Shown: in pieces, positions 1-5,613 of the stretch
Layout: each line of letters opens with the position of its first letter
Position numbering within the stretch: the first letter of the stretch is position 1
Source: Deltaproteobacteria bacterium
GTDB lineage: Bacteria; Desulfobacterota; DSM-4660; Desulfatiglandales; Desulfatiglandaceae
Direction of reading: 5' to 3'
DNA length: 14,152 bases
NCBI GenBank assembly: GCA_021159525.1
Contig: JAGHEC010000205.1
Location: 1 to 14,152, forward strand
Notes under the pieces: model-generated
What the model saw: only the letters and a program-made list of their open reading frames with translations
What the model was told of the DNA's origin: nothing
Database searches by the model: none
Program-made: the position numbers and the translations under genes

Positions 1-70
1 GGCCCGGAGCGGAAGAAAAATCCTCCTGCCCCGGCGGTACGTTCACTGTGCTTCCCCTAAATATTGAGCT
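1..70. repeat. Repeat copy A, right half only (cut by window edge)
   Basis: This is the right half of the hairpin repeat seen in full at 101-300. It carries the GAAAAATCCTCCTGCCCCGG arm (about 16-34), the GTACGTTC...TTCCCC segment and the terminal ATTGAGCT (63-70). Its left half lies outside the window. Beyond position 70 it continues as GTTACA, which pairs with TGTAAT at 94-99, so copies A and B face each other across a short palindromic spacer. No coding potential is visible. Confidence 0.8.
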
Positions 71-83
71 GTTACATTTGAAT

Positions 84-300
84 GTTGATTATTTTGTAAT
101 AGCTCAATAAATGGGTGCAGGAGGGCTTTTCTGACGCGACTGCCGGCCTCCGGCCCGTAGCGGGCCTACGCCCCGGAGGGAGCACAAGAAAAATCTTCCT
201 GCCCCGGTGGTACGGTCGCTGTTATCCCCCCAATTATTGAGCTGATGCGTTTTTCTCATATCAGTGTATCAGGGAGATCTCAACACCCCGTGAACGGTTA
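84..300. repeat. Repeat copy B, full-length hairpin element
   Basis: The core runs from AGCTCAATAA (101-110) to TTATTGAGCT (234-243), a perfect terminal inverted repeat. Inside it, a G-rich arm at 113-130 pairs imperfectly with the AAGAAAAATCTTCCTGCCCC arm at 187-205. The centre holds a nested GC hairpin: CCTCCGG (147-153) with CCGGAGG (173-179), and GGCCCG/CGGGCC within it. A right extension (244-300) ending in CCCCGTGAACGGTTA is shared with copy D. There is no ORF, so this is a miniature, non-autonomous type of element or a REP-like repeat. The exact left boundary is uncertain because it abuts copy A. Confidence 0.8.
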
Positions 301-599
301 AGAGGAATCAATGCATCCGGGATTCAGTCTGGATCTCGCGAAGATCTAAACCGGCTGCGCGTGCCGGCGGCAATAAATCGGGATCGGGGCGGGGAACTTC
401 CCCTCGGCGGGGGTAACTCCAGTCGTCCTACGGACTCCTTCCGTTACCCCCGCTCCAGCACAATCATGCAGATGTGCACCAAATAGATCCTCAAATTTTG
501 TCTTGACAAGGGGCGTAAGTCCACCAAATTCAAAAAGAGCGCCATCCCAAAATTAGAATTGCTGAAAAAGATTGACAATAAAAGAAGTTAAGTGTAAAA
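301..599. other. Non-coding spacer between repeat copies B and C
   Basis: I see no convincing gene, RNA gene or IS end in this 300-bp stretch. It holds several short inverted repeats: CCGGC/GCCGG (351-355/363-367), GGGGAA/TTCCCC (391-396/398-403) and the stronger hairpin at 407-453, which is listed separately. It becomes AT-rich after 480 and contains two TTGACA hexamers (503-508 and 572-577). Confidence 0.6.
407..453. repeat. Strong GC-rich hairpin, unrelated to the A-D repeat
   Basis: GCGGGGGTAAC (407-417) is perfectly complementary to GTTACCCCCGC (443-453). The 25-nt loop contains a second palindrome, GTCC-tac-GGAC (425-435). There is no T-tract after the stem, so it does not look like a classical intrinsic terminator. 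It could be a REP-type palindrome, a protein-binding site or a remnant of another small mobile element. Confidence 0.65.
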
Positions 600-600
600 A
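572..600 (+). promoter_or_regulatory. Possible sigma-70 type promoter upstream of the two-component genes
   Basis: A perfect -35 hexamer TTGACA (572-577) is followed after 17 bases by TAAAAA (595-600), a 4/6 match to TATAAT. A transcript starting near 607 would run through repeat copy C before reaching the response regulator at 830, giving a leader of over 200 nt that folds strongly. The call rests on hexamers and spacing only. Confidence 0.3.
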
Positions 601-746
601 GCAATAGGTGGATAAACAGGGGCAGGAGGGTTTTCTGACGCGACTGCCGGCCTCCGGCCCATAGCGGGCCTACGCCCCGGAGGGAGCGGACGAAAAATCC
701 TCCTGCCCCGGCACTACGTTCGCTGTTATCCCCTAATTATTTAGCT
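600..746. repeat. Repeat copy C, hairpin element with diverged ends
   Basis: The central part is nearly identical to copy B. GGGGCAGGAGG (619-629) pairs perfectly with CCTCCTGCCCC (699-709), with TTTTC/GAAAAA inside that stem, and CCTCCGG (651-657) pairs with CCGGAGG (677-683). The outer ends have decayed: the left end reads CAATAGGTGGATAAACAGGGG with a small insertion, and the right end reads ATTATTTAGCT. The extension ending in CGTGAACGGTTA, present in B and D, is absent. It therefore looks like an older or truncated copy. It lies 84 bp upstream of the response regulator start. Confidence 0.8.
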
Positions 747-829
747 GATACCGTAAAAAAATAGAAATCACTGTCTTCCATTCAACGCAGGTGTATCAAT
801 CTTTCCTTACCAAATCCAAGGAGCCAGCC

Positions 830-1324
830 ATGAACGAAAAACCCGACATAAGAGTGCTGTTGATCGATGATGAAGAAACCCTCATCGAATATCTGTCAAA
901 ACGGCTTTTAAGGGAAGGCTTCACCGTAAAGGCCTGCTTTTCCGGAGAAGAGGCGGTTGAAGTGGCCAGCGAAACCGACTTTGATGTGGCAGTGGTGGAT
1001 CTCAAGATGCCCGGAATGGACGGTGTGGAGACCCAGAAACGGCTGAAAAAGCTTCAACCGTTTCTCCAAAGCATTGTGCTTACGGGCCATGGCACGCTCG
1101 AATCGGCCCTTGAAAGCGGCAAGCAAGATGCCTTTAAATACCTTCTCAAACCGATCGAATACGAAAATCTGGTGCAGACCATCCGCGAGGCCTATGAAAC
1201 CAAGGTGCAGATGCAAAACGCCAAGTTCCGCGAGGAAGTGGAAAATATCTACAGGTCCGGCATGGGCGCGAGAGGGATCAAAAATGCAATGAACAAGTTG
1301 CGAAAGATCTATGGAATCGAATGA
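830..1324 (+). CDS. Single-domain response regulator (receiver domain only)
   Basis: This 164-residue cytoplasmic protein would accept a phosphoryl group from a histidine kinase, most likely the one encoded directly downstream. The receiver domain spans about residues 7-122 and has the full set of active-site residues: acidic pair D13/D14, phospho-acceptor D57 in VVDLKMPGMDG, T85 in VLTGHG and K107 in YLLKP. The remaining 40 or so residues are charged and helical-looking, with no recognisable DNA-binding or enzymatic output domain. ATG 830 is preferred over the upstream in-frame GTG at 791 because AAGGAG (818-823) sits six bases before it. The kinase gene starts 15 bp after the stop, so the two are probably co-transcribed. 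The receiver sequence resembles NtrC-type receivers, but no AAA+ domain follows. Signalling may act through protein-protein contact or a phosphorelay (inference). Confidence 0.9.
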   Translation: MNEKPDIRVLLIDDEETLIEYLSKRLLREGFTVKACFSGEEAVEVASETDFDVAVVDLKMPGMDGVETQKRLKKLQPFLQSIVLTGHGTLESALESGKQDAFKYLLKPIEYENLVQTIREAYETKVQMQNAKFREEVENIYRSGMGARGIKNAMNKLRKIYGIE

Positions 1325-1339
1325 CCCGTCCTGTAACCA

Positions 1340-2461
1340 ATGCAAAGACAAACAGAAATCCTGATCTGCCAAAAAGAACTCCTGCAGACCCGTAAATACC
1401 TTCAATGCATCCTGCAGAATTCCAATGATATGGTTTTTGCCATGGATGTGGACGGCATCCTGGTTTCACTCAGCAAGGGCGGAGAACAGGCCTTGGGCTA
1501 CGCATGGGAGGAGGCGGCTGGTCGCGCTGTGAGGGATTTGTGTGTGGATCCTGATGAATTTGACCGTCTGGCGGCCCTCTCCCGGGACAAGGGGAGCGCG
1601 GTCCGCCTTGAGTTTCCATTTCGGCACAGGCGGGGGCACACGGTTTACTGCGATGTGTCCCTTACCGCCCTGACCAACACCGAAGGGGAAACCGTGGGCG
1701 CAGTGGGGATCTGCAGGGACATTACTCAATGGAAACAACTCCAGGAAGATCTCATCCGGGTGGATCGGCTGGCGGAGATCGGCCGAACCGCTTCGGGGAT
1801 CGTTCATGAGATCAATAATCCCATCGCTATCATCGGAGAGATCTCCGGGTGGATCGAATCGGTGGCGGCCGATGCAAGGGGCCTAAATCCTGAAGACCGC
1901 AAAGAGATAGAGACAGCGGTCGAGCATATCCAGAAACAGACGCGACGGTGCCGCAACATCACACATCAGCTCTTGAGTTTTGTGAGGGATTCAGCGCCGT
2001 CGCAGACATCGGTGAATATTCACAACCTGCTCAAGGGAACGGTGTCATTTCTGAATTCCGAATTTAAGTACAACGATATCCAGGTCGTGTTCCGCCTCGT
2101 GCAAGACCCGGTCCTGATAAACACGGACAGGCAGATGCTCGAACAGGTCGTGTTCAATCTCGTGTCCAATGCCATCTATGCCGTGAAGGAGAAAGGAGAA
2201 AAGGGAGGCCGTATTCAGATTGAAACCGTCAGAGACGAAGCAATGCTGGTAATCAAGATCTCCGACACTGGCATAGGCATTTCCAGAGAAAACCGGGAAC
2301 GAATATACGATCTCTTTTTTACCACCAAACCCCCTGGCAAAGGGACAGGCCTCGGCCTTCCCATCTGCCAGAACATCATTACAAAGCTTGGAGGCACGCT
2401 CTCATTTGAAACCGAGGCAGGAGTGGGCACGACGTTTTTTGTCAGGCTGCCTGCATCGTAA
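1340..2461 (+). CDS. Soluble PAS-domain sensor histidine kinase
   Basis: This 373-residue kinase autophosphorylates on a histidine and should pass the phosphate to the receiver protein encoded just upstream. The order is: a PAS sensor domain (about 20-135, ending in the typical VGAVGICRDITQWKQLQEDL linker), a HisKA dimerisation domain with the H-box GIVHEINNP (H156), and a HATPase_c domain with N-box NLVSNAIYAV, G1 box DTGIGI, F box FFTTKPPGKG and G2 box GTGLGLPIC. I see no membrane-spanning segment or signal peptide, so it should sense a cytoplasmic cue; the PAS ligand cannot be told from sequence. An in-frame TAA (1334-1336) lies directly before ATG 1340, which fixes the upstream limit. The Shine-Dalgarno is weak, suggesting translational coupling to the regulator gene. 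Confidence 0.93.
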   Translation: MQRQTEILICQKELLQTRKYLQCILQNSNDMVFAMDVDGILVSLSKGGEQALGYAWEEAAGRAVRDLCVDPDEFDRLAALSRDKGSAVRLEFPFRHRRGHTVYCDVSLTALTNTEGETVGAVGICRDITQWKQLQEDLIRVDRLAEIGRTASGIVHEINNPIAIIGEISGWIESVAADARGLNPEDRKEIETAVEHIQKQTRRCRNITHQLLSFVRDSAPSQTSVNIHNLLKGTVSFLNSEFKYNDIQVVFRLVQDPVLINTDRQMLEQVVFNLVSNAIYAVKEKGEKGGRIQIETVRDEAMLVIKISDTGIGISRENRERIYDLFFTTKPPGKGTGLGLPICQNIITKLGGTLSFETEAGVGTTFFVRLPAS

Positions 2462-2584
2462 CCCTCTCGTGAGTTTTTATCGGATGTGAATGTCCGGGCC
2501 TGATCAATCCTACCCGTTTCAGACCCGGCTGCCATGAGCATACAGCGGACCCTTTCGTAGAGGTCCCTGGAAAGGAGCACATCC
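2462..2584. other. Spacer between kinase gene and mrpE
   Basis: This 123-bp spacer has no gene. It contains a short hairpin GGACC (2547-2551)/GGTCC (2562-2566) just upstream of the mrpE ribosome binding site AAAGGAG (2571-2577). No convincing promoter or terminator is visible, so read-through from the two-component genes into the antiporter genes is possible. Confidence 0.4.
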
Positions 2585-3166
2585 ATGAAGGTCCATGCCC
2601 GCAATGAAAGCATCCGTGCTCAAGCAGACAGGACCGCTGCATCCATGGACAACCGGTCTCGTCGGACGCAGAGCCAAACCTTTCCCCGCATCCTGACCTT
2701 TGGCATCCTGTTGCTCCTCTGGCTGGTCCTTTCCGGCCAGTATGATCCCTTTCACATCACACTTGGCGTCATCTCATGCCTCATTGTGACCCTTTTCTCC
2801 GGCGACCTCCTGTTCCCCGGGGCCGGGATTACTGACCTCTTCCGGCTCGGGTTGGGCATCGTCTTGTATATCCCGTGGCTGATCTATCAGATTCTCATGG
2901 CCAATTTCCACATCCTCCGCGTAGTCTTCCACCCTAAAATGCTGGATCTCATTGACCCGCAGATCATTCGGTTCCAGAGCTCGCTCACGCAGGAGCTTGC
3001 CCTGGTCATATTCGCCAATTCCATTACCCTGACGCCGGGAACCATCACCGTATACGTATCGGTGGATGGCGATTTCCAGGTCCATGCCATCGACAAAAAA
3101 TCGGCCGAACCGCTTCCGGGTGAGATGGAGGCCAGGGTCGGCAGGATATTCGCGGGGCAGTCATGA
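2585..3166 (+). CDS. mnhE: Mrp-type Na+/H+ antiporter subunit E (MrpE/MnhE; MbhA-like)
   Basis: This is a small membrane subunit of Mrp-type cation/proton antiporters, equivalent to MbhA in Mbh-type complexes. The 193-residue product has two or three hydrophobic segments (about 35-58, 60-75 and 82-115) and a soluble C-terminal domain with the family hallmark ANSITLTPGTITVYV (about 143-157). AAAGGAG (2571-2577) lies seven bases before ATG 2585. The alternative Met at codon 21 has no such site, although the roughly 33-residue hydrophilic N-terminus is longer than usual. The stop overlaps the next start (ATGA at 3163-3166), so mnhE and mnhF are translationally coupled. It opens the seven-gene membrane module. 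Confidence 0.92.
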   Translation: MKVHARNESIRAQADRTAASMDNRSRRTQSQTFPRILTFGILLLLWLVLSGQYDPFHITLGVISCLIVTLFSGDLLFPGAGITDLFRLGLGIVLYIPWLIYQILMANFHILRVVFHPKMLDLIDPQIIRFQSSLTQELALVIFANSITLTPGTITVYVSVDGDFQVHAIDKKSAEPLPGEMEARVGRIFAGQS

Positions 3167-3444
3167 CAGACATCTTCCTCTATACCGGCCTGTACCTTTC
3201 CTTTTTGATGCTCCTGTCCCTGTATCGGGCCGTCTTCGGCCCTACTGTGCTGGACCGCCTGGTCGGCGTGAATGCAGTCGGCAGCAAGACGGTAATCCTC
3301 CTGTTGCTGATCGGTCTGATCTACGGCCGGCTGGAGATGTTTGTGGACATCGCTTTGGCGTATGCCCTGCTCAATTTTATGGCCGTCCTGGCGGCCTCCC
3401 GGTATTTCCAGAAAAAGAAGGGGCTCTATGAGGAACCGCCATAA
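3163..3444 (+). CDS. mnhF: Mrp-type Na+/H+ antiporter subunit F (MrpF/MnhF; MbhB-like)
   Basis: This small subunit of the Mrp/Mbh ion-translocating complex is 93 residues long, the normal family size, with three predicted membrane helices (about 4-22, 38-56 and 60-80). Conserved segments are visible: GPTVLDRLVGVNAVGSKTV (about 27-45) and MFVDIALAYALLNF (about 63-76). It overlaps mnhE by four bases. It is separated from mnhG by 366 bp carrying repeat copy D, although in most Mrp and Mbh operons F and G are adjacent or overlapping. Confidence 0.92.
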   Translation: MTDIFLYTGLYLSFLMLLSLYRAVFGPTVLDRLVGVNAVGSKTVILLLLIGLIYGRLEMFVDIALAYALLNFMAVLAASRYFQKKKGLYEEPP

Positions 3445-3565
3445 CAGCTTTATCTGGCTTATTTTATTTGGGATGCCTCAATCTCCATAAGGCCGGCTGG
3501 ATAATGCCGGGGCGTGACTTTCGTTCGGCCATTGCCTGAATTGACAGGTTCTTTCAATCAATAAG
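3445..3565. other. Spacer after mnhF, left of the repeat insertion
   Basis: This 121-bp AT-rich stretch holds no gene. It has a weak hairpin CCGGC (3493-3497)/GCCGG (3506-3510) and a TTGACA hexamer (3541-3546) without a good -10 partner at normal spacing. With copy D removed, mnhF and mnhG would still be about 150 bp apart, so the spacing is not due to the element alone. Confidence 0.4.
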
Positions 3566-3578
3566 GGACAATCATAAC
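3566..3578. repeat. Left copy of 13-bp direct repeat flanking repeat copy D
   Basis: GGACAATCATAAC here is identical to 3781-3793. The two copies bracket the inverted-repeat element, as expected of a target-site duplication. The last four bases (TAAC) also match the element terminus, so the true duplication may be only the nine bases GGACAATCA. Confidence 0.65.
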
Positions 3579-3779
3579 CGTTCACGGGTGATTTTTGGTC
3601 AAATTGTAACAGCTCAATAAATGGGGGCAGAAGGATTTTTCTGACGCGACTGCCGGGAGGGGGGAAGAAAAACCCTCCTGCCCCGGTGGTACGGTCGCTG
3701 TTATCCCCCCAATTGTTGAGCTGAGACGATTTTTTCATATCAGTGTATCAGGGAAATCTCAAGACCCCGTGAACGTTTA
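3575..3779. mobile_element. Repeat copy D: about 205-bp MITE-like element between mnhF and mnhG
   Basis: The outer ends are inverted repeats: TAACCGTTCACGGG (3575-3588) against CCCGTGAACGTTTA (3766-3779), one mismatch. Nested inside is the AGCTCAATAA...TTGTTGAGCT pair (3611-3620/3713-3722). Within that, GGGGGCAGAAGGATTTTTCT (3623-3642) pairs with AAGAAAAACCCTCCTGCCCC (3665-3684). The right extension (3723-3779) is nearly the same as in copy B. The central GC hairpin of B and C is missing, consistent with a 30-bp deletion between two CCGG tetramers. No ORF is present, so any movement would need a transposase supplied in trans. Flanking direct repeats support insertion. Confidence 0.72.
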
Positions 3780-3780
3780 C

Positions 3781-3793
3781 GGACAATCATAAC
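3781..3793. repeat. Right copy of 13-bp direct repeat flanking repeat copy D
   Basis: This is identical to 3566-3578. It begins one base after the right inverted-repeat end of the element (C3780 intervenes). It is followed directly by the mnhG leader, where CTCCC-tt-GGGAG (3793-3804) and the palindrome GGAGGCCTCC (3801-3810) overlap the ribosome binding site. Confidence 0.65.
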
Positions 3794-3810
3794 TCCCTTG
3801 GGAGGCCTCC

Positions 3811-4134
3811 ATGCTCAACGTCATTGTGATCGTTCTTCTCATCTCCGGGCTCATCTTCTACACAGGGGCAGCCGTCGGGATCCTGCGTCTTCCGGATTTT
3901 TACACGCGACTCCATGCCGCGGGTAAAATGGACACGCTGGGCTCCCTGCTGATGGTCCTGGGCGTGGCCCTCTTTAATTTACATGATTTCTTATGGACAC
4001 AGTTCATCAGCAGCCTGAAGATTGTGCTGATTTTGCTCTTCCTATTTATCCTGAGTCCTACGGCCACCCATGGCATCGTAGATGCCGGGGTCAGGGCCGG
4101 GCTCAAGCCCTGGACCAAAGAACAAAAGAAATAA
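3811..4134 (+). CDS. mnhG: Mrp-type Na+/H+ antiporter subunit G (MrpG/MnhG; MbhC-like)
   Basis: This 107-residue subunit with three predicted helices (about 3-23, 42-58 and 64-83) is of normal family length. Family hallmarks are ILRLPDFYTRLHAAGKMDTLG (about 24-44) and SPTATHGI (about 82-89). GGGAGG (3800-3805) lies five bases upstream of ATG 3811, but it sits inside two overlapping palindromes, so translation initiation could be modulated by local folding (inference). The gene follows insertion of repeat copy D and is otherwise intact. The next gene begins 14 bp after the stop with its own AAAGGAG. Confidence 0.93.
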   Translation: MLNVIVIVLLISGLIFYTGAAVGILRLPDFYTRLHAAGKMDTLGSLLMVLGVALFNLHDFLWTQFISSLKIVLILLFLFILSPTATHGIVDAGVRAGLKPWTKEQKK

Positions 4135-4148
4135 AGGAGACACGCCTT

Positions 4149-4394
4149 ATGATCTGGCAATTGGATCTTGCAATCCTGACGCTGGTCATCGTGACGGCCG
4201 TCGCCACCATCGCGGTAAAGGACCTGCTGGGATGCGCCATCCTGTTCGGGGCCTACAGCTTTCTCATGTGTTTGTTGTGGGCCATTATGGCCGCAGTGGA
4301 TGTCGCTTTTACAGAGGCCTCCGTGGGCGCCGGCGTAAGCACGGTCTTTTTTGTGGCGGCCGTATTCCGCACAACAAGGAGGACGCGCGATTGA
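4149..4394 (+). CDS. MbhD-like subunit (DUF4040; homologous to the MrpA C-terminal region)
   Basis: This 81-residue membrane protein has about three hydrophobic segments and the family core AAVDVAFTEASVGAGVSTV (about 48-66). In bacterial Mrp complexes this domain is part of the C-terminal region of the large MrpA subunit; in Mbh-type complexes it is a separate subunit, MbhD. ATG 4149 was chosen because AAAGGAG (4133-4139) precedes it by nine bases. The open frame upstream lies within mnhG and is not coding. The stop overlaps the TTG start of the next gene (TTGA at 4391-4394). A stand-alone form points to Mbh-like rather than classical MrpA organisation. Confidence 0.85.
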   Translation: MIWQLDLAILTLVIVTAVATIAVKDLLGCAILFGAYSFLMCLLWAIMAAVDVAFTEASVGAGVSTVFFVAAVFRTTRRTRD

Positions 4395-5215
4395 AGACAG
4401 CAGGTATCATTATTGTGTTGCTGGCAGGCGCGCTTCTCCTGTATGCCACCCGGGATTTTCCGCCGTGGGGTGCCCTTGATTCCCCTGCCAGCACCCACGT
4501 ATCTCCCCGCTACCTGCAAAAGGCCATGGAAGAAACGGCCGTCCCCAATGTGGTGACCGCTGTCCTCGCCGATTACAGGGGATTCGACACCATGTTCGAG
4601 ACCACGGTCATTTTCTGTGCCGGGATCGGCTGCTTCATTTTACTGCGGGTATTCAGACAAAGACCCGGGGACCGCTATTACCGCCATATTGCCACAGAAA
4701 TCACCCTTCACATCAAGGGGGGCCGCATCCCCAAGAAATCCAGCGAGTTCGAACGGATCGACGCCCTGTGGACCCCTTACGACCTGATCATCAAAACGGT
4801 CTGCCGCATACTGGTCCCCTTTATCCAGCTCTTCGCCCTCTATGTCATCGCCCACGGCCATCACAGCCCCGGCGGCGGTTTCCAGGGGGGCGTCATACTG
4901 GGGGCCAGCGTTATTCTTCTGGCCATTTCCCACAACATGCGGACCGCCATTGACCGTTTCAGCGAAAAAACAAACAACCTGCTCATGGCCATCGGCGTGT
5001 TTATTTATACAGGGATCGGGACCGTCTGCATCCTCCTGGGGGCCGGATTTTTGGATTACCGCAGCCTCTCCGCGGTCCTTTTTGTGGACAAGATCATGGC
5101 CCGGTCCCATGGGATCTTCGGGGTTGAGATCGGCGTAGGGATTACGGTCATGGCCGTCATGATCTCCATCTACAACAACCTGGCATCAGCAGGCAAACAG
5201 GACGAAGGGCTTTAG
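4391..5215 (+). CDS. mnhB: MbhE-MrpB fusion subunit of Mrp/Mbh-type antiporter
   Basis: The 274-residue protein joins two modules. Residues 1 to about 90 resemble MbhE, the other part of the MrpA C-terminal region: an N-terminal helix, PWGALDSPASTHVSPRYL, then NVVTAVLADYRGFDTMFETTVI. Residues from about 120 to 270 are an MrpB domain, with a helical stretch holding HGHHSPGGGFQGGVILGA (about 156-173) and further helices. A hydrophilic linker (about 92-130) connects them. The start is a TTG at 4391 with a strong AAGGAGG (4376-4382) eight bases away, overlapping the previous stop. No in-frame ATG lies early enough to keep the first helix. MnhC starts two bases after the stop. In archaeal Mbh these modules are separate proteins (MbhE and MbhF). 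Confidence 0.88.
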   Translation: MKTAGIIIVLLAGALLLYATRDFPPWGALDSPASTHVSPRYLQKAMEETAVPNVVTAVLADYRGFDTMFETTVIFCAGIGCFILLRVFRQRPGDRYYRHIATEITLHIKGGRIPKKSSEFERIDALWTPYDLIIKTVCRILVPFIQLFALYVIAHGHHSPGGGFQGGVILGASVILLAISHNMRTAIDRFSEKTNNLLMAIGVFIYTGIGTVCILLGAGFLDYRSLSAVLFVDKIMARSHGIFGVEIGVGITVMAVMISIYNNLASAGKQDEGL

Positions 5216-5217
5216 CC

Positions 5218-5613
5218 ATGTCTGAACTCATTCCTCTTATTGTGGCCAAGTACAATTACTGGCTCTATATCATCCTCATGATGATCGGGCTTTATGCCAT
5301 GATTGCCAAGAATAACCTGGTCAAGAAGCTGGTGGGGATGAACATCTTTCAGACCTCCATCATACTTTTCTACGTCTCCATCGGCTGCAAAAAGGGCGGG
5401 ACCATTCCCATTATTCACCACGGGATCCATGCAGGCCGGCACGTTGTCGACCCTGCCCACTACGTCAATCCCCTGCCCCATGTGCTGATGCTCACGGCCA
5501 TAGTGGTCTCTGTATCCACCCTCGGGGTGGCCCTGGCCCTGGCCGTCAAGATCTACAACCGGTACAAGACCCTGGAAGAAGATGAGATCCTGGCGCGATT
5601 GAGGGCCAAATGA
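5218..5613 (+). CDS. mnhC: Mrp-type Na+/H+ antiporter subunit C (MrpC/MnhC; NuoK-like)
   Basis: This membrane subunit is related to NuoK of respiratory complex I. The 131-residue product has three hydrophobic segments (about 14-32, 42-58 and 88-113). The NuoK-like motif KLVGMNIFQTSIILF (about 39-53) and the MrpC hallmark NPLPHVLMLTAIVVSVST (about 82-99) are present. Between helices 2 and 3 it has a loop rich in Gly and His (about 56-78, GCKKGG...IHHGIHAGRHVVDPA). The stop overlaps the start of mnhD (ATGA at 5610-5613), indicating translational coupling. Confidence 0.92.
   Translation: MSELIPLIVAKYNYWLYIILMMIGLYAMIAKNNLVKKLVGMNIFQTSIILFYVSIGCKKGGTIPIIHHGIHAGRHVVDPAHYVNPLPHVLMLTAIVVSVSTLGVALALAVKIYNRYKTLEEDEILARLRAK

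Noticed and set aside
503..531. TTGACA at 503-508 as a promoter
   Set aside because: The region 15-19 bases downstream (AAATTC) is a poor -10 match, and TTGACA at 572-577 has the better partner.
301..599. tRNA or other small RNA gene in the upstream spacer
   Set aside because: No cloverleaf arms, T-loop (GTTCRA) or CCA-like end could be assembled; only simple hairpins are visible.
1..829. CRISPR array
   Set aside because: The repeats are about 140-205 bp, few, palindromic and irregularly spaced, without short uniform repeats and spacers; no cas gene is present.
791..829. Longer response regulator starting at GTG 791
   Set aside because: The 13 extra residues precede the receiver fold and lack a ribosome binding site, whereas ATG 830 has AAGGAG at the right distance.
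3541..3578. Promoter for mnhG at TTGACA 3541-3546
   Set aside because: No acceptable -10 hexamer occurs at 16-18 base spacing, so an independent mnhG promoter is not supported here.
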